Positions 26,233-36,352 of a stretch of 64,000 bases of DNA are shown here, one piece after another. Source of the stretch: Flavobacterium terrisoli (GTDB lineage: Bacteria; Bacteroidota; Bacteroidia; Flavobacteriales; Flavobacteriaceae); the NCBI RefSeq assembly GCF_030167905.1, contig NZ_JARGNA010000005.1:248001-312000 (forward strand), read 5' to 3'. Numbering within the stretch: the first letter of the stretch is position 1; each line of letters opens with the position of its first letter. The translations under genes and the position numbers were made by a program. The notes beneath the pieces are model-generated. The model ran no database searches and was not told the origin of the DNA. It worked only from the letters and a program-made list of their open reading frames with translations.

Positions 26233-28209
26233 ATGAATTTCGACAGAAAAGAGTTATCCAACATCCAGTTATTGGATTTATATAAAAGACTGCTCAAACC
26301 CAGATTGATAGAAGAAAAAATGCTTATCCTGTTGCGTCAGGGTAAAGTATCCAAATGGTTTTCCGGTATCGGACAGGAAGCCATTTCAGTAGGAATTACA
26401 GCCGCTTTAGACAAAGACGAATACATTTTACCGATGCACCGAAACTTGGGAGTTTTTACCGGAAGAGACATTCCGTTGCACCGCTTGTTTTCGCAATGGC
26501 AGGGCAAGAAAACCGGTTTTACCAAAGGTAGAGATCGTTCGTTTCACTTTGGAACCCAGGAATTCAATATCATTGGTATGATTTCGCATTTGGGTCCGCA
26601 AATGGGTGTGGCTGACGGAATTGCTTTGGCCAATAAATTGAAAAATAACGGAAAAGTTACCGCAGTATTTACCGGTGAAGGCGCTACTTCTGAAGGCGAT
26701 TTTCACGAAGCCTTAAACATTGCAGCAGTATGGGAATTGCCGGTGTTGTTTGTCATTGAAAATAACGGTTATGGTTTGTCAACACCAACGAATGAGCAAT
26801 ACCGTTGTGAGAACTTAGCCGATAAAGGTGTTGGTTACGGAATGGAAAGCCATATCATAGATGGGAACAATATTCTTGAGGTTTTTACCAAAATAGCCGA
26901 ATTAAAAGCTTCGATGATTGACAATCCGAGACCGGTGTTGTTGGAGTTTAAAACTTTTAGAATGCGCGGACATGAAGAGGCGAGTGGTACCAAATATGTG
27001 CCACAGGAATTGATGGACCTGTGGGCCATTAAAGATCCGATTTCAAATTACAGAGACTATTTACTTCAGGTGAGTGTATTATCTGAAGAAGAAGATGAAA
27101 AAATAAAGAAAGCGATTAAAGCAGAAATCGATGAGCATTGGGCTATTACGGTAGCCGAACCGGAATGTGAAGCTGATTTAGCCGAAGAGCTCAAAGATAT
27201 GTACGAACCTTACGAGTTCGAAGCCATCAATCATGGTGAGGCTGTTGAGAATATCCGTGTGGTGGATGCGATTTCGAATGCGTTGCGCCAGTCGATGGAA
27301 CGCCATGACAATTTGGTCATTATGGGACAAGATATTGCCGAATATGGTGGTGCTTTTAAAATCACTGATGGTTTTGTGGCACAGTTTGGCAAAGAAAGGG
27401 TTCGCAACACGCCCATCTGTGAAAGTGCCGTAGTTTCGGCTGCCAATGGATTGTCAATTAACGGACACAAAGCGATTGTTGAAATGCAGTTTGCCGATTT
27501 TGTTTCGACGGGTTTTAATCCGATAGTCAATCTTTTGGCCAAACAACATTACCGTTGGAATGAAAAAGCCGATGTTGTAGTGCGTATGCCTTGTGGCGGC
27601 GGAACACAGGCCGGACCGTTTCACTCACAAACCAATGAAGCCTGGTTTACCAAAACTCCGGGATTGAAAGTGGTTTATCCGGCATTTCCTTATGATGCTA
27701 AAGGCTTACTGAATACCGCTATCAACGACCCGAATCCGGTGATGTATTTTGAGCACAAACAATTGTACCGTTCGGTTTACCAAGATGTGCCGACGGATTA
27801 TTATACCATTCCATTTGGTAAAGCAGCATTACTAAAAGAAGGAACTCAGGTAACGGTTATTTCTTTTGGTGCCGGAGTGCATTGGGCTTTAGAAACTTTG
27901 AGCAAACATGCTGAAATTAGTGCTGATTTATTGGATTTGCGCAGTTTGCAACCCTTGGATACAGAAACTATTTTTGCTTCGGTTAAGAAAACCGGAAAAG
28001 TGATTATACTGCAGGAAGATACTTTGTTTGGTGGCGTTTCCAGCGATATTTCTGCGATGATTATGGAACAATGTTTTGAGCATTTGGATGCACCAGTGCG
28101 ACGAGTAGGAAGTTTGGAAACCGCGATTCCTTTTGTCAAAGCATTGGAAGATCAATATTTACCAAAAGACCGTTTTGAAGAGACACTTTTAGAATTAATG
28201 GCTTATTAA
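26233..28209 (+). CDS. fused branched-chain 2-oxoacid dehydrogenase E1 (alpha plus beta)
   Basis: 658 residues. Residues about 1-325 are E1 alpha with the thiamine diphosphate motif [20 protein letters not shown] ... ENNGYGLST; residues about 345-658 are E1 beta ([40 protein letters not shown], final region [20 protein letters not shown]). It decarboxylates 2-oxo acids (branched-chain type most likely) and passes the acyl group to E2 lipoamide. Alpha/beta fusion is common in Bacteroidota. E2 and E3 genes are not adjacent. In a branched-chain role it would feed iso-branched fatty acid synthesis, which is typical of flavobacteria. Confidence 0.92.
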   Translation: MNFDRKELSNIQLLDLYKRLLKPRLIEEKMLILLRQGKVSKWFSGIGQEAISVGITAALDKDEYILPMHRNLGVFTGRDIPLHRLFSQWQGKKTGFTKGRDRSFHFGTQEFNIIGMISHLGPQMGVADGIALANKLKNNGKVTAVFTGEGATSEGDFHEALNIAAVWELPVLFVIENNGYGLSTPTNEQYRCENLADKGVGYGMESHIIDGNNILEVFTKIAELKASMIDNPRPVLLEFKTFRMRGHEEASGTKYVPQELMDLWAIKDPISNYRDYLLQVSVLSEEEDEKIKKAIKAEIDEHWAITVAEPECEADLAEELKDMYEPYEFEAINHGEAVENIRVVDAISNALRQSMERHDNLVIMGQDIAEYGGAFKITDGFVAQFGKERVRNTPICESAVVSAANGLSINGHKAIVEMQFADFVSTGFNPIVNLLAKQHYRWNEKADVVVRMPCGGGTQAGPFHSQTNEAWFTKTPGLKVVYPAFPYDAKGLLNTAINDPNPVMYFEHKQLYRSVYQDVPTDYYTIPFGKAALLKEGTQVTVISFGAGVHWALETLSKHAEISADLLDLRSLQPLDTETIFASVKKTGKVIILQEDTLFGGVSSDISAMIMEQCFEHLDAPVRRVGSLETAIPFVKALEDQYLPKDRFEETLLELMAY

Positions 28210-28227
28210 ACCATTAAGATTTCAAAT

Positions 28228-28257
28228 AAAAAAGGCGCTATGATTAGCGCCTTTTTT
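28228..28257. terminator. bidirectional rho-independent terminator
   Basis: AAAAAAGGCGCTA (28228-28240), TGAT loop, TAGCGCCTTTTTT (28245-28257). Perfect stem between convergent genes. Confidence 0.95.
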
Positions 28258-28271
28258 ATTATCAGTATTGC

Positions 28272-28682
28272 TTAATTTTTCTTTTTTGATTCATCAATTA
28301 CCGCTCCCGTTCCTGCACCGACGGCTGCCCCGGCAACGCCTCCAATTATGGCGCCTTCTCCTTTCTTTTTGGAAACGATGGCTCCGGTAACGGCACCTAC
28401 ACCGGCACCAATCAGCGCACCTTTAACCGGCGTGCTCATTCCTTTTTTCTTAGCTGTTGTAGTTGTATTTGTATTTGCACTGGCTGCCTGTTGCTGCTGT
28501 TCAGCTTCCTGTTGGGCCATAGCAGTTTTCATCGAGTCAATGATTCTTTGTTTTTCCATAACGACTTTCATGGAGTCAATGGTAGCCTGTTTCGCTCTTT
28601 CTTGTGCTGCTTTTTCTTCTTCCATATTTTTGCAGGAAAACGAAATAAGAGCTAAAGCAATAACTAAAAATATTTTTTTCAT
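28272..28682 (-). CDS. glycine-zipper lipoprotein
   Basis: 136 residues. The lipobox is SFSC with Cys17 (then KNMEEEKAA). A charged, Gln/Ala-rich helical region follows (about 20-70, with QQEAEQQQQAASANTN), then a glycine zipper (about 82-130: GALIGAGVGAVTGAIV and GAIIGGVAGAAVGAGTGAVI). Such repeats form membrane-inserted helical hairpins in OmpA/Rick_17kDa-like envelope proteins. Function unknown. It shares the terminator at 28228-28257 with the convergent E1 gene. Confidence 0.83.
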   Translation of the reverse strand: MKKIFLVIALALISFSCKNMEEEKAAQERAKQATIDSMKVVMEKQRIIDSMKTAMAQQEAEQQQQAASANTNTTTTAKKKGMSTPVKGALIGAGVGAVTGAIVSKKKGEGAIIGGVAGAAVGAGTGAVIDESKKKN

Positions 28683-28716
28683 AACCTCAAGTATTTAATA
28701 AATGAATTCTAATTTA

Positions 28717-28724
28717 CAAAAATA
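28717..28724 (-). promoter_or_regulatory. -7 promoter element for the glycine-zipper lipoprotein
   Basis: On the minus strand TATTTTTG (28724-28717) matches TAnnTTTG and lies 34 bases before the ATG. No -33 element was found at the usual spacing. Confidence 0.35.
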
Positions 28725-28750
28725 AATTGGGTGACAGCCTTTTTTATTGT

Positions 28751-28909
28751 CTAATGTTGCTGAGTCTTTTCTTTTTTGTTTTTTCTCATGTCTTTCTTAA
28801 AATAATCTCTCAATTCCCTTTCCTCTTTTCTATTTCGGATGAAATAGTAGATGACAAAATTGATGACGATTACGACTATAATACTAATAAGTATAAAATT
28901 GTCTTCCAT
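28751..28909 (-). CDS. 52-residue single-pass membrane protein
   Basis: Open frame ATG at 28909 to TAG at 28751-28753. The product starts MEDNFILISIIVVIVINFVI, one clear transmembrane helix, then YYFIRNRKEE and a strongly basic, charged tail ending KEKTQQH (N-out/C-in expected). A very good promoter sits directly upstream (28928-28957), which supports a real gene. The opposite-strand frame 28727-28936 is its shadow. No homologue recognised; proteins of this shape include small regulators of membrane complexes. Confidence 0.7.
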   Translation of the reverse strand: MEDNFILISIIVVIVINFVIYYFIRNRKEERELRDYFKKDMRKNKKEKTQQH

Positions 28910-28927
28910 GACTGTTCTTTGTTTACC

Positions 28928-28957
28928 CAAAACTAATAAAAAGCACTATCATTCAAA
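28928..28957 (-). promoter_or_regulatory. promoter of the 52-residue membrane protein gene
   Basis: On the minus strand TTTG (28957-28954), 18 bases, TAGTTTTG (28935-28928). Both elements match consensus exactly; the -7 element ends 18 bases before the ATG. Confidence 0.65.
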
Positions 28958-29093
28958 GCCTAAAAGTTTGAGAAATAAAAAAATAACCTTGAGCTGTTAC
29001 TTTTTTTAAGAAAAAACGTATAAAATTATTATAGAATTTATTGTTTTATGAAAATTAACTGATTATTATTTCTCTTAACTGGCAGTGTAAAGT

Positions 29094-29843
29094 TTATGAG
29101 GTAAAAACTACATCACCTCCATTTCTGTTGACTTCGTCAGCCAGTTTGGCTTCAATATCGGCCATGTTGTTTATGATAACAATGACTAAAAAGGCCTCAA
29201 TCACCTGTAAAACATCAGAAACCATATAAGCTTGGGAAAGTGTAATAATACTTTCCATTGTTTTGTTATCATCAAAGGCAGCGCTCATCAGGTAACGACC
29301 AATAAAATGGCTGATAATAAATAAGAACCACCAAACACCGATGCTAAATCTGTTGGGTTGTATGGTATAATTTGAATCCAGTTCCTTGATTTTATCCTGG
29401 GTTTTGTTCCATATTTCATACATCATTTGTACGGGTCTGAAAAGACAAATAATAGGGATGATAAAACTCCAAACCGCCATCGATTCTGAATGGAGTGGAT
29501 CTTGTTTGATGCGATCCAAATTGCCATAGGCACGACGAAACCAACAGATAAAGAGGATAGCGGAAACAACCATTCCAATCATTTGGATAATAGCCAGTAC
29601 TCTTTGTCGGGTATCACTGCTGGTAATGACTTCATCTGATAATATTTCACCTGCAGCCATGTCTTTCAAAAGCATAATTTCATAATAATCGGAAACTGAG
29701 GCTAATAATGTCAGGCCAAACATCAGCCAAAAAGCGATAATTAAATTTTTAGACCGTTGGGCATTGCTCCATATTTCAAAATGTTCCTTTGGTTCGTTTG
29801 TTTCTTCGATTTGGATTGGCTCTGGGAGTATGTTCTCTTCCAT
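29094..29843 (-). CDS. DUF4328-type multi-pass membrane protein
   Basis: 249 residues. After a charged N-terminus (about 1-30) there are about six hydrophobic segments (LIIAFWLMFGLTLLASVSDY, VLAIIQMIGMVVSAILFICW, WSFIIPIICLFRPVQMMYEI, and others). The motif WFRRAYGNL and the RPVQMMYEIW segment are typical of DUF4328 proteins. Function of the family is unknown. No close neighbour on the same strand, so probably monocistronic. Confidence 0.8.
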   Translation of the reverse strand: MEENILPEPIQIEETNEPKEHFEIWSNAQRSKNLIIAFWLMFGLTLLASVSDYYEIMLLKDMAAGEILSDEVITSSDTRQRVLAIIQMIGMVVSAILFICWFRRAYGNLDRIKQDPLHSESMAVWSFIIPIICLFRPVQMMYEIWNKTQDKIKELDSNYTIQPNRFSIGVWWFLFIISHFIGRYLMSAAFDDNKTMESIITLSQAYMVSDVLQVIEAFLVIVIINNMADIEAKLADEVNRNGGDVVFTS

Positions 29844-32228
<2,385 letters not shown>

Positions 32229-32257
32229 TTTAGCTTAATAGAAATTTTATCAATAGA

Positions 32258-32287
32258 AAAAGGTGGTTCATTTGAGCCACTTTTTTT
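32258..32287 (+). terminator. rho-independent terminator after katG
   Basis: GTGGTTCA (32263-32270) pairs with TGAGCCAC (32273-32280) with one G-T wobble and a tight loop, flanked by A-run and seven Ts. Confidence 0.88.
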
Positions 32288-32300
32288 ATGGTAGGATTAT

Positions 32301-32612
32301 TTAAAAAATGGCCAATGGTTTTTTTCTACTCATTAAAGCACCTATTACCGTTGCTATCATTCCAATAGGAAAAAACAATGCTGCACCGGTGGCACATCTT
32401 GAGGAACTACCCGCTGCCGCCATTGATTCTACGATTCCATTGGCACTTACTATCATTGAGCCAAATGTGCAGACAATTCCACAGCCAATGACTAAAATTA
32501 TAATTAAAAAATCAGGAAACTTAGGAACTGCTTTTCTTTTGAGTAATTTTAAAAACAAGGCCACTATTATTGGTAACAGCGCAATTAATAACGGATAAAT
32601 AAAGATTTTCAT
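32301..32612 (-). CDS. small three-helix membrane protein
   Basis: 103 residues with three hydrophobic segments: about 3-24 (IYPLLIALLPIIVALFL), 35-58 (LIIILVIGCGIVCTFGSMIV) and 75-95 (ALFFPIGMIATVIGAL), ending in a basic tail RKKPLAIF. No motif recognised. It begins 11 bases after the DUF2200 gene stop on the same strand. The opposite-strand reading frame over the same bases is treated as a shadow because this frame has proper membrane topology and spacing. Confidence 0.6.
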   Translation of the reverse strand: MKIFIYPLLIALLPIIVALFLKLLKRKAVPKFPDFLIIILVIGCGIVCTFGSMIVSANGIVESMAAAGSSSRCATGAALFFPIGMIATVIGALMSRKKPLAIF

Positions 32613-32623
32613 TTTTTGATTTT

Positions 32624-32986
32624 TTACTTCCTTAAAATCTTTTCCATTGGTCTCCCTTTGGCCAATTCATCAATCAATTTGTCTAAATACCTTGCTTGTT
32701 TTGTTAAAGGATTTTCCAATTCTTCAATCTTATAGCCACAGATGGTTCCTGTAATAAGCTCGGCTTTCGGGTTCAATTTGGCTTTATGAAAAAAGGTTTC
32801 AAAAGTTACTCTTTCGTCAATCAGCTCTCGGAGTTTGTTTTCATCAAAACCGGTCAGCCATTCTATGACCTGATGCAATTCCTGTTTTGTACGGCCTTTG
32901 CTCTCCACTTTTGTGACATAATGCGGATAGACCGAGGCAAATATCATCTTCGCTATTCGCTCATTGTGTTCGGGTGTTGCTTTCAT
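32624..32986 (-). CDS. DUF2200 family protein
   Basis: 120 residues from the ATG at 32986 (MKATPEHNERIAKMIFASVY), the start that matches the DUF2200 family; a longer frame to 33082 would overlap the upstream gene. Other family-like parts are GRTKQELHQVIEWLTGF and the C-terminal RYLDKLIDELAKGRPMEKIL. It is a soluble small protein of unknown function, widespread in bacteria. It is followed after 11 bases by the small membrane protein gene. Confidence 0.85.
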   Translation of the reverse strand: MKATPEHNERIAKMIFASVYPHYVTKVESKGRTKQELHQVIEWLTGFDENKLRELIDERVTFETFFHKAKLNPKAELITGTICGYKIEELENPLTKQARYLDKLIDELAKGRPMEKILRK

Positions 32987-33071
32987 TGTCTTAAAGATTC
33001 TTTGTTGTTTTATCAAATTGAAATCTGCTCCAACAGCATTTTGCATTGGCTGAAAAGACTGTAAACCACGG

Positions 33072-33563
33072 TTAACCGGCATTTTTTGTATTCAAAAAGG
33101 AGCGAACCTCAATCTCATTATCTTTTAGCCTTTGTACTTCGGCAGTAAATTGCTCTTCGTTGAATATGATTAAATCAATAGTAGTCAGTCCCATTGGCCC
33201 GAAATTGTTTTCTGAAAGGTAAAGGTTGTTGGATAGTTTGATAAAGGCAGATTGGTCAAAATCAACTTCGTCACCATCATAACTGAAATAAAAATCCAGT
33301 ATGGTTTGTCCGGCAAAAGAGGTTTTCAATTTATCAGGAACCGACTTTCCGGCCTCAAACATCTTTTTATAATAATCCAAATTGTCATAGGTCAAATTGA
33401 GATAATCATCGTCGTCATATTTCGGGATGTCAATAATCCAATTGTTGGCCAGTTTTATATAAGTATGGAAAGACTGCAAACCATATTCATTCTCCGGAAT
33501 ATAGTGAAACCTCAAGTCTTCAATCTCTTGTCCGATAAGCTCTGATAATTTTAGTGTATCCAT
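33072..33563 (-). CDS. hypothetical protein
   Basis: 163 residues, acidic, no signal peptide or membrane segment. It begins MDTLKLSELIGQEIEDLRFH and contains alternating strand-like stretches (TYIKLANNWIIDIPKYDDDD, FIKLSNNLYLSENNFGP, TTIDLIIFNEEQF). Composition recalls immunity or SMI1-like small proteins, but no family is claimed. It lies in a leftward series (methyltransferase, this gene, DUF2200, small membrane protein) with short gaps of 18 and 85 bases. Confidence 0.7.
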   Translation of the reverse strand: MDTLKLSELIGQEIEDLRFHYIPENEYGLQSFHTYIKLANNWIIDIPKYDDDDYLNLTYDNLDYYKKMFEAGKSVPDKLKTSFAGQTILDFYFSYDGDEVDFDQSAFIKLSNNLYLSENNFGPMGLTTIDLIIFNEEQFTAEVQRLKDNEIEVRSFLNTKNAG

Positions 33564-33581
33564 TTAATGCCTGATAATGTT

Positions 33582-34448
33582 TTATGGTTTTTCCCCAACT
33601 GCTACAATCATTTCGCATGGTCCGGTAAAGCCTTTTTCAGATTCAAATTTTTGAAGCTCTGTTTCAATTTCTTCCCAAACCGCTTCTTTTTCTGCAGCTG
33701 ATAAATTGCTCATCATTTGATGCAGGGCGCCAAATGACTCTTTTTCAAACCGCACGCAATCGCTTGCTGAGGTAAGCTGTAAAGGCGAATCTACCAATTC
33801 TGATTTCACATTTATAAATCCGGCTTGTTCAAATGCTTTTTCAATAACCCCTTCAGCACCCAGGCTGAAAGGTCCGGGTTGACCAGGCAACGGCGGTGGC
33901 AAATTGGCCCGGTTGCGGATAATGGAAACCGGAATCGAGAAAAATTTATTTTTATCGGGAGTGGAATACACTATGGCGGCTACTTTTCCGCCTGGTTTAA
34001 GTACCCGTAACATCTCTTTCAAGGCGCGCTGCTGATCGGGAAAATAGATCAGCCCAACCCTGGAAATAACAGCATCAAAGGTTTCATCCTCAACCGTCAG
34101 GTTTTCGCCATCCATTACTTTTGTCCTGATATTGCCCAAGCCATTTTGCTCAGCCAGCTTTTGGGCAAACTCCAAAATGTTAGAGGAAATGTCAGTCGCC
34201 AGGACTTCACCCGAAGGGCCAACTTTTTGGGCTGTGGTGATGGATTGTTCACCCGCTCCTGCAGCGACATCAAGTACCCGATGTCCGGTGCTGACACCTG
34301 CCATAACAAGCATTCTTTCTGTGGCATTGCCCAGCCATTGGTGAAGCGTAGGACTCCAGCGATACCAAGCATCGGCAGTTTCCTGCCACTGGTCGCGGGT
34401 GGTGTTTTTGTACTTAATGGGGTCAAATTGTGGTGTTGCGGGTTCCAT
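33582..34448 (-). CDS. class I SAM-dependent methyltransferase (UbiE/Coq5-like)
   Basis: 288 residues. The SAM-binding motif I is VLDVAAGAGEQSI near residue 59, followed by motif II-like LATDISSNILEFA, a DAVISRVGLIYF post-motif and MLRVLKPGGKVAAIVYST. The C-terminal cap is less typical. The substrate is unknown; members of this group methylate quinones, sterols or small metabolites. It is upstream of, and 18 bases from, the hypothetical protein gene, so it may head that small leftward unit. Confidence 0.88.
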   Translation of the reverse strand: MEPATPQFDPIKYKNTTRDQWQETADAWYRWSPTLHQWLGNATERMLVMAGVSTGHRVLDVAAGAGEQSITTAQKVGPSGEVLATDISSNILEFAQKLAEQNGLGNIRTKVMDGENLTVEDETFDAVISRVGLIYFPDQQRALKEMLRVLKPGGKVAAIVYSTPDKNKFFSIPVSIIRNRANLPPPLPGQPGPFSLGAEGVIEKAFEQAGFINVKSELVDSPLQLTSASDCVRFEKESFGALHQMMSNLSAAEKEAVWEEIETELQKFESEKGFTGPCEMIVAVGEKP

Positions 34449-34568
34449 AATATTTGATTTTAAGTTTAAATGTAAGGATTTTTAATGACCTGCGAGGTTT
34501 TGTAGGGATGCCGTTCTTGCTTATTGTTACAAGGTTGATGCTGCAAATAGCTGTTGTTATCAGTTTTG

Positions 34569-36026
34569 TTAATTAAGAGTTGCAACATTTTCAAAATTAA
34601 GAGCTTCTTTTATGTTAGGAATTCTATAATAACCTCTTTCAGGTTTTTCCTTTTCGGCTAATTCTGATATCTTTTTTTTGAATTCATTGACATCATTGAG
34701 GTCAAATAAATATTTTATTTTTTCAAAATATCTTTTAGAAATTATTTTTGGAAATAACTCATAATTCCAGGAGTTATAACAACTTGTTTCGGGGAACCAA
34801 TCATGTCTAAAAAAGCCACTTGATTTTGCTGGATAGAATAAAGACATGTAATAGTTTAATAAATCTGAAGTAATATTATCTTCAAATTTTAATATTGTCG
34901 AATATTTTTTAATTAAATCAGCAACAACGCTTACTCTTTTGGGATTAATTGATTGGTTTTTAAATTCATTCAAAGTGTAAACATATTGCCTAAACATTGT
35001 GAAATTTAATACTTCGGGTTTAGCGGTATCTCTTTTTGTAACAAAGAAATTATTTTGATATATAAAATTTAGTGTTTTAAATCTCTCATTTTTTAAAAGT
35101 ACTGTTACAAAACTTATGAATAAATCATAGTTGAAAAATCTATAATTGTCGTTGATGGCATCTTGTAGATTATTACTTGAACTTATTCGTACTTCGCTAT
35201 CTTCATAAAATTGCAATAGTTGTTCAAAAAAATCTAAAAAAAGTTCTCCAAAATCTTCATCAGAATACTTAGATATAACATTTAAAAATTCTATAAAATC
35301 ATTTTTAAGAGGTTGCATTTGTTCAATTGACAACTCGACTTTTTCAATAAAGTTATTAGTGTTTATTCCGTCTTTTTGAATATCCAGTTTAAATAACAGA
35401 AGACTTTGGATAAATGTTTCCAGGTAGTCTTTTATAAACAACAAGCTGTTTTTGTTTCCATTTAAAAAGGAGTTTTTAATTTGAACTACTTTATGAGCGG
35501 TTGGCAAGAATAAAGGACTTTCATCTTCCAAGTGTACTGGCATTTTTCCAATTGGAGGCCTCTTTGAAATCGGTTTATTAAAAATATTCCGTATTAATTT
35601 TTCATAATTTTCTTCAAAAATTTCATCACTACTTAAGTCAATGAAAATCCTTGAGTTTATAAATGTGGGTAAACAAGGTTTGCTGTTTTCATATTCCATT
35701 ACTATCGGTATGAATTTTGTTTGCTCCACTTGATTATAAATTTCGTCTGAAACAATTAAACTTTCAATTCCAACACCACCCTTTTTTTCATTAGCTTTTT
35801 GGGCATACTCTTTATTGCAAATTAATAATACTTTATTAACGGTTTCATCATTTACCATTTGTTCCATAAAATGGTATTTATCTTGACCTTCTTTTAGATC
35901 CCAATCGTCAAGAATTATGTGAATTCCGTCATTAGTCAGTCTTTCAGCCAATTCAATAACTTTCAATTTGTTAGTATATGGTTTCCAGCTATATGAGATA
36001 AAAATCTTTTTTATTTCTTGTGACAT
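34569..36026 (-). CDS. SEFIR/TIR-domain protein with unrecognised C-terminal region
   Basis: 485 residues. Residues about 7-150 form a SEFIR-type TIR domain: KKIFISYSWKPYTNK, LDDWDLKEGQDKYHFMEQMV and KKGGVGIESLIVSDEIY all match conserved SEFIR blocks. The remaining 330 residues are helical-looking and AT-rich in coding, with an unusual aromatic patch (FFRHDWFPETSCYNSWNYEL) and no domain I recognise. No signal peptide or membrane segment. Bacterial TIR/SEFIR proteins often act as NAD-consuming or signalling effectors in phage defence; that role is inference. Base composition is visibly more AT-rich than neighbours, suggesting transfer. Confidence 0.8.
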   Translation of the reverse strand: MSQEIKKIFISYSWKPYTNKLKVIELAERLTNDGIHIILDDWDLKEGQDKYHFMEQMVNDETVNKVLLICNKEYAQKANEKKGGVGIESLIVSDEIYNQVEQTKFIPIVMEYENSKPCLPTFINSRIFIDLSSDEIFEENYEKLIRNIFNKPISKRPPIGKMPVHLEDESPLFLPTAHKVVQIKNSFLNGNKNSLLFIKDYLETFIQSLLLFKLDIQKDGINTNNFIEKVELSIEQMQPLKNDFIEFLNVISKYSDEDFGELFLDFFEQLLQFYEDSEVRISSSNNLQDAINDNYRFFNYDLFISFVTVLLKNERFKTLNFIYQNNFFVTKRDTAKPEVLNFTMFRQYVYTLNEFKNQSINPKRVSVVADLIKKYSTILKFEDNITSDLLNYYMSLFYPAKSSGFFRHDWFPETSCYNSWNYELFPKIISKRYFEKIKYLFDLNDVNEFKKKISELAEKEKPERGYYRIPNIKEALNFENVATLN

Positions 36027-36164
36027 AAGTCTGTTGTTAAAATTGCTGCCAACTTGTTAATCAGTATGATAAGCTTATTTCTTTTCAGCTAATTTAATAA
36101 AAATAGTACAAATTTTATTTTTTGGCGCAATTATTTGTCAGTTTCGTCCACGCTTTCTCCACAG

Positions 36165-36198
36165 TTTGTTCGCAAAATGACCCTGTTTTGCGAACAAA
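36165..36198. repeat. 13-bp perfect inverted repeat
   Basis: TTTGTTCGCAAAA (36165-36177), loop TGACCCTG, TTTTGCGAACAAA (36186-36198). It overlaps the first of two tandem CGAACAAAACC units. Confidence 0.85.
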
Positions 36199-36217
36199 AC
36201 CCGAACAAAACCCAAAC

Positions 36218-36267
36218 ACTTCGAGTGTTCTCGATACAATTTTTACTTCGCAAAAATCACTCGAACT
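36218..36267. repeat. REP-like palindromic element
   Basis: ACTTCGAGTG (36218-36227) pairs with CACTCGAACT (36258-36267) at nine of ten positions. A nested stem ATTTTT/AAAAAT (36239-36244, 36252-36257) closes the top. From memory, CACTTCGAGTG...TCGATAC-type repeats are frequent between genes in Flavobacteriaceae; not checked. Confidence 0.6.
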
Positions 36268-36284
36268 GACGATACTGAACAAAC

Positions 36285-36311
36285 AAAAAACCACTCACTT
36301 TCGCGAATGGT
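36285..36311 (-). terminator. terminator of the amidohydrolase gene
   Basis: On the minus strand ACCATTC (36311-36305), 8-base loop, GAGTGGT (36296-36290), one G-T pair, followed by a run of T (A-run at 36285-36290 on the plus strand). Confidence 0.75.
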
Positions 36312-36352
36312 CTTTTCTCTATTTTCTGTGTTCTATTTTCTAAATTCTAATT
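36311..36352 (-). repeat. heptamer array ending in the amidohydrolase stop codon
   Basis: TCT recurs exactly every 7 bases at 36318, 36325, 36332, 36339 and 36346 (units TCTATTT, TCTGTGT, TCTATTT, TCTAAAT, TCTAATT). On the coding strand the units read as AAATAGA-like and the first contains the TAG stop (36347-36349). Confidence 0.8.

Larger units (their letters stand above)
36027..36346. other. 320-base intergenic region packed with repeats and hairpins
   Basis: Between the SEFIR/TIR gene and the amidohydrolase gene, both leftward. It holds, left to right: an AT-rich leader of the SEFIR gene, a 13-bp perfect inverted repeat (36165-36198), two abutting copies of CGAACAAAACC (36191-36201, 36202-36212), a REP-like palindrome (36218-36267), the amidohydrolase terminator (36285-36311) and a heptamer array (36311-36352). 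Confidence 0.6.

Noticed and set aside
28727-28936. Rightward 69-residue frame in the gap before the DUF4328 gene
   Set aside because: It is the antisense shadow of the 52-residue membrane protein on the minus strand, which has a matching promoter and sensible topology.
32308-32598. Rightward 96-residue frame
   Set aside because: Antisense to the small three-helix membrane protein; no promoter or homology, and the minus frame fits the local leftward series.
32987-33082. N-terminal extension of the DUF2200 protein (MPVNRGLQSFQPMQN...)
   Set aside because: It would overlap the upstream gene and falls outside the family domain; the ATG at 32986 matches family length. The open frame is nevertheless longer than chance and could be rechecked.
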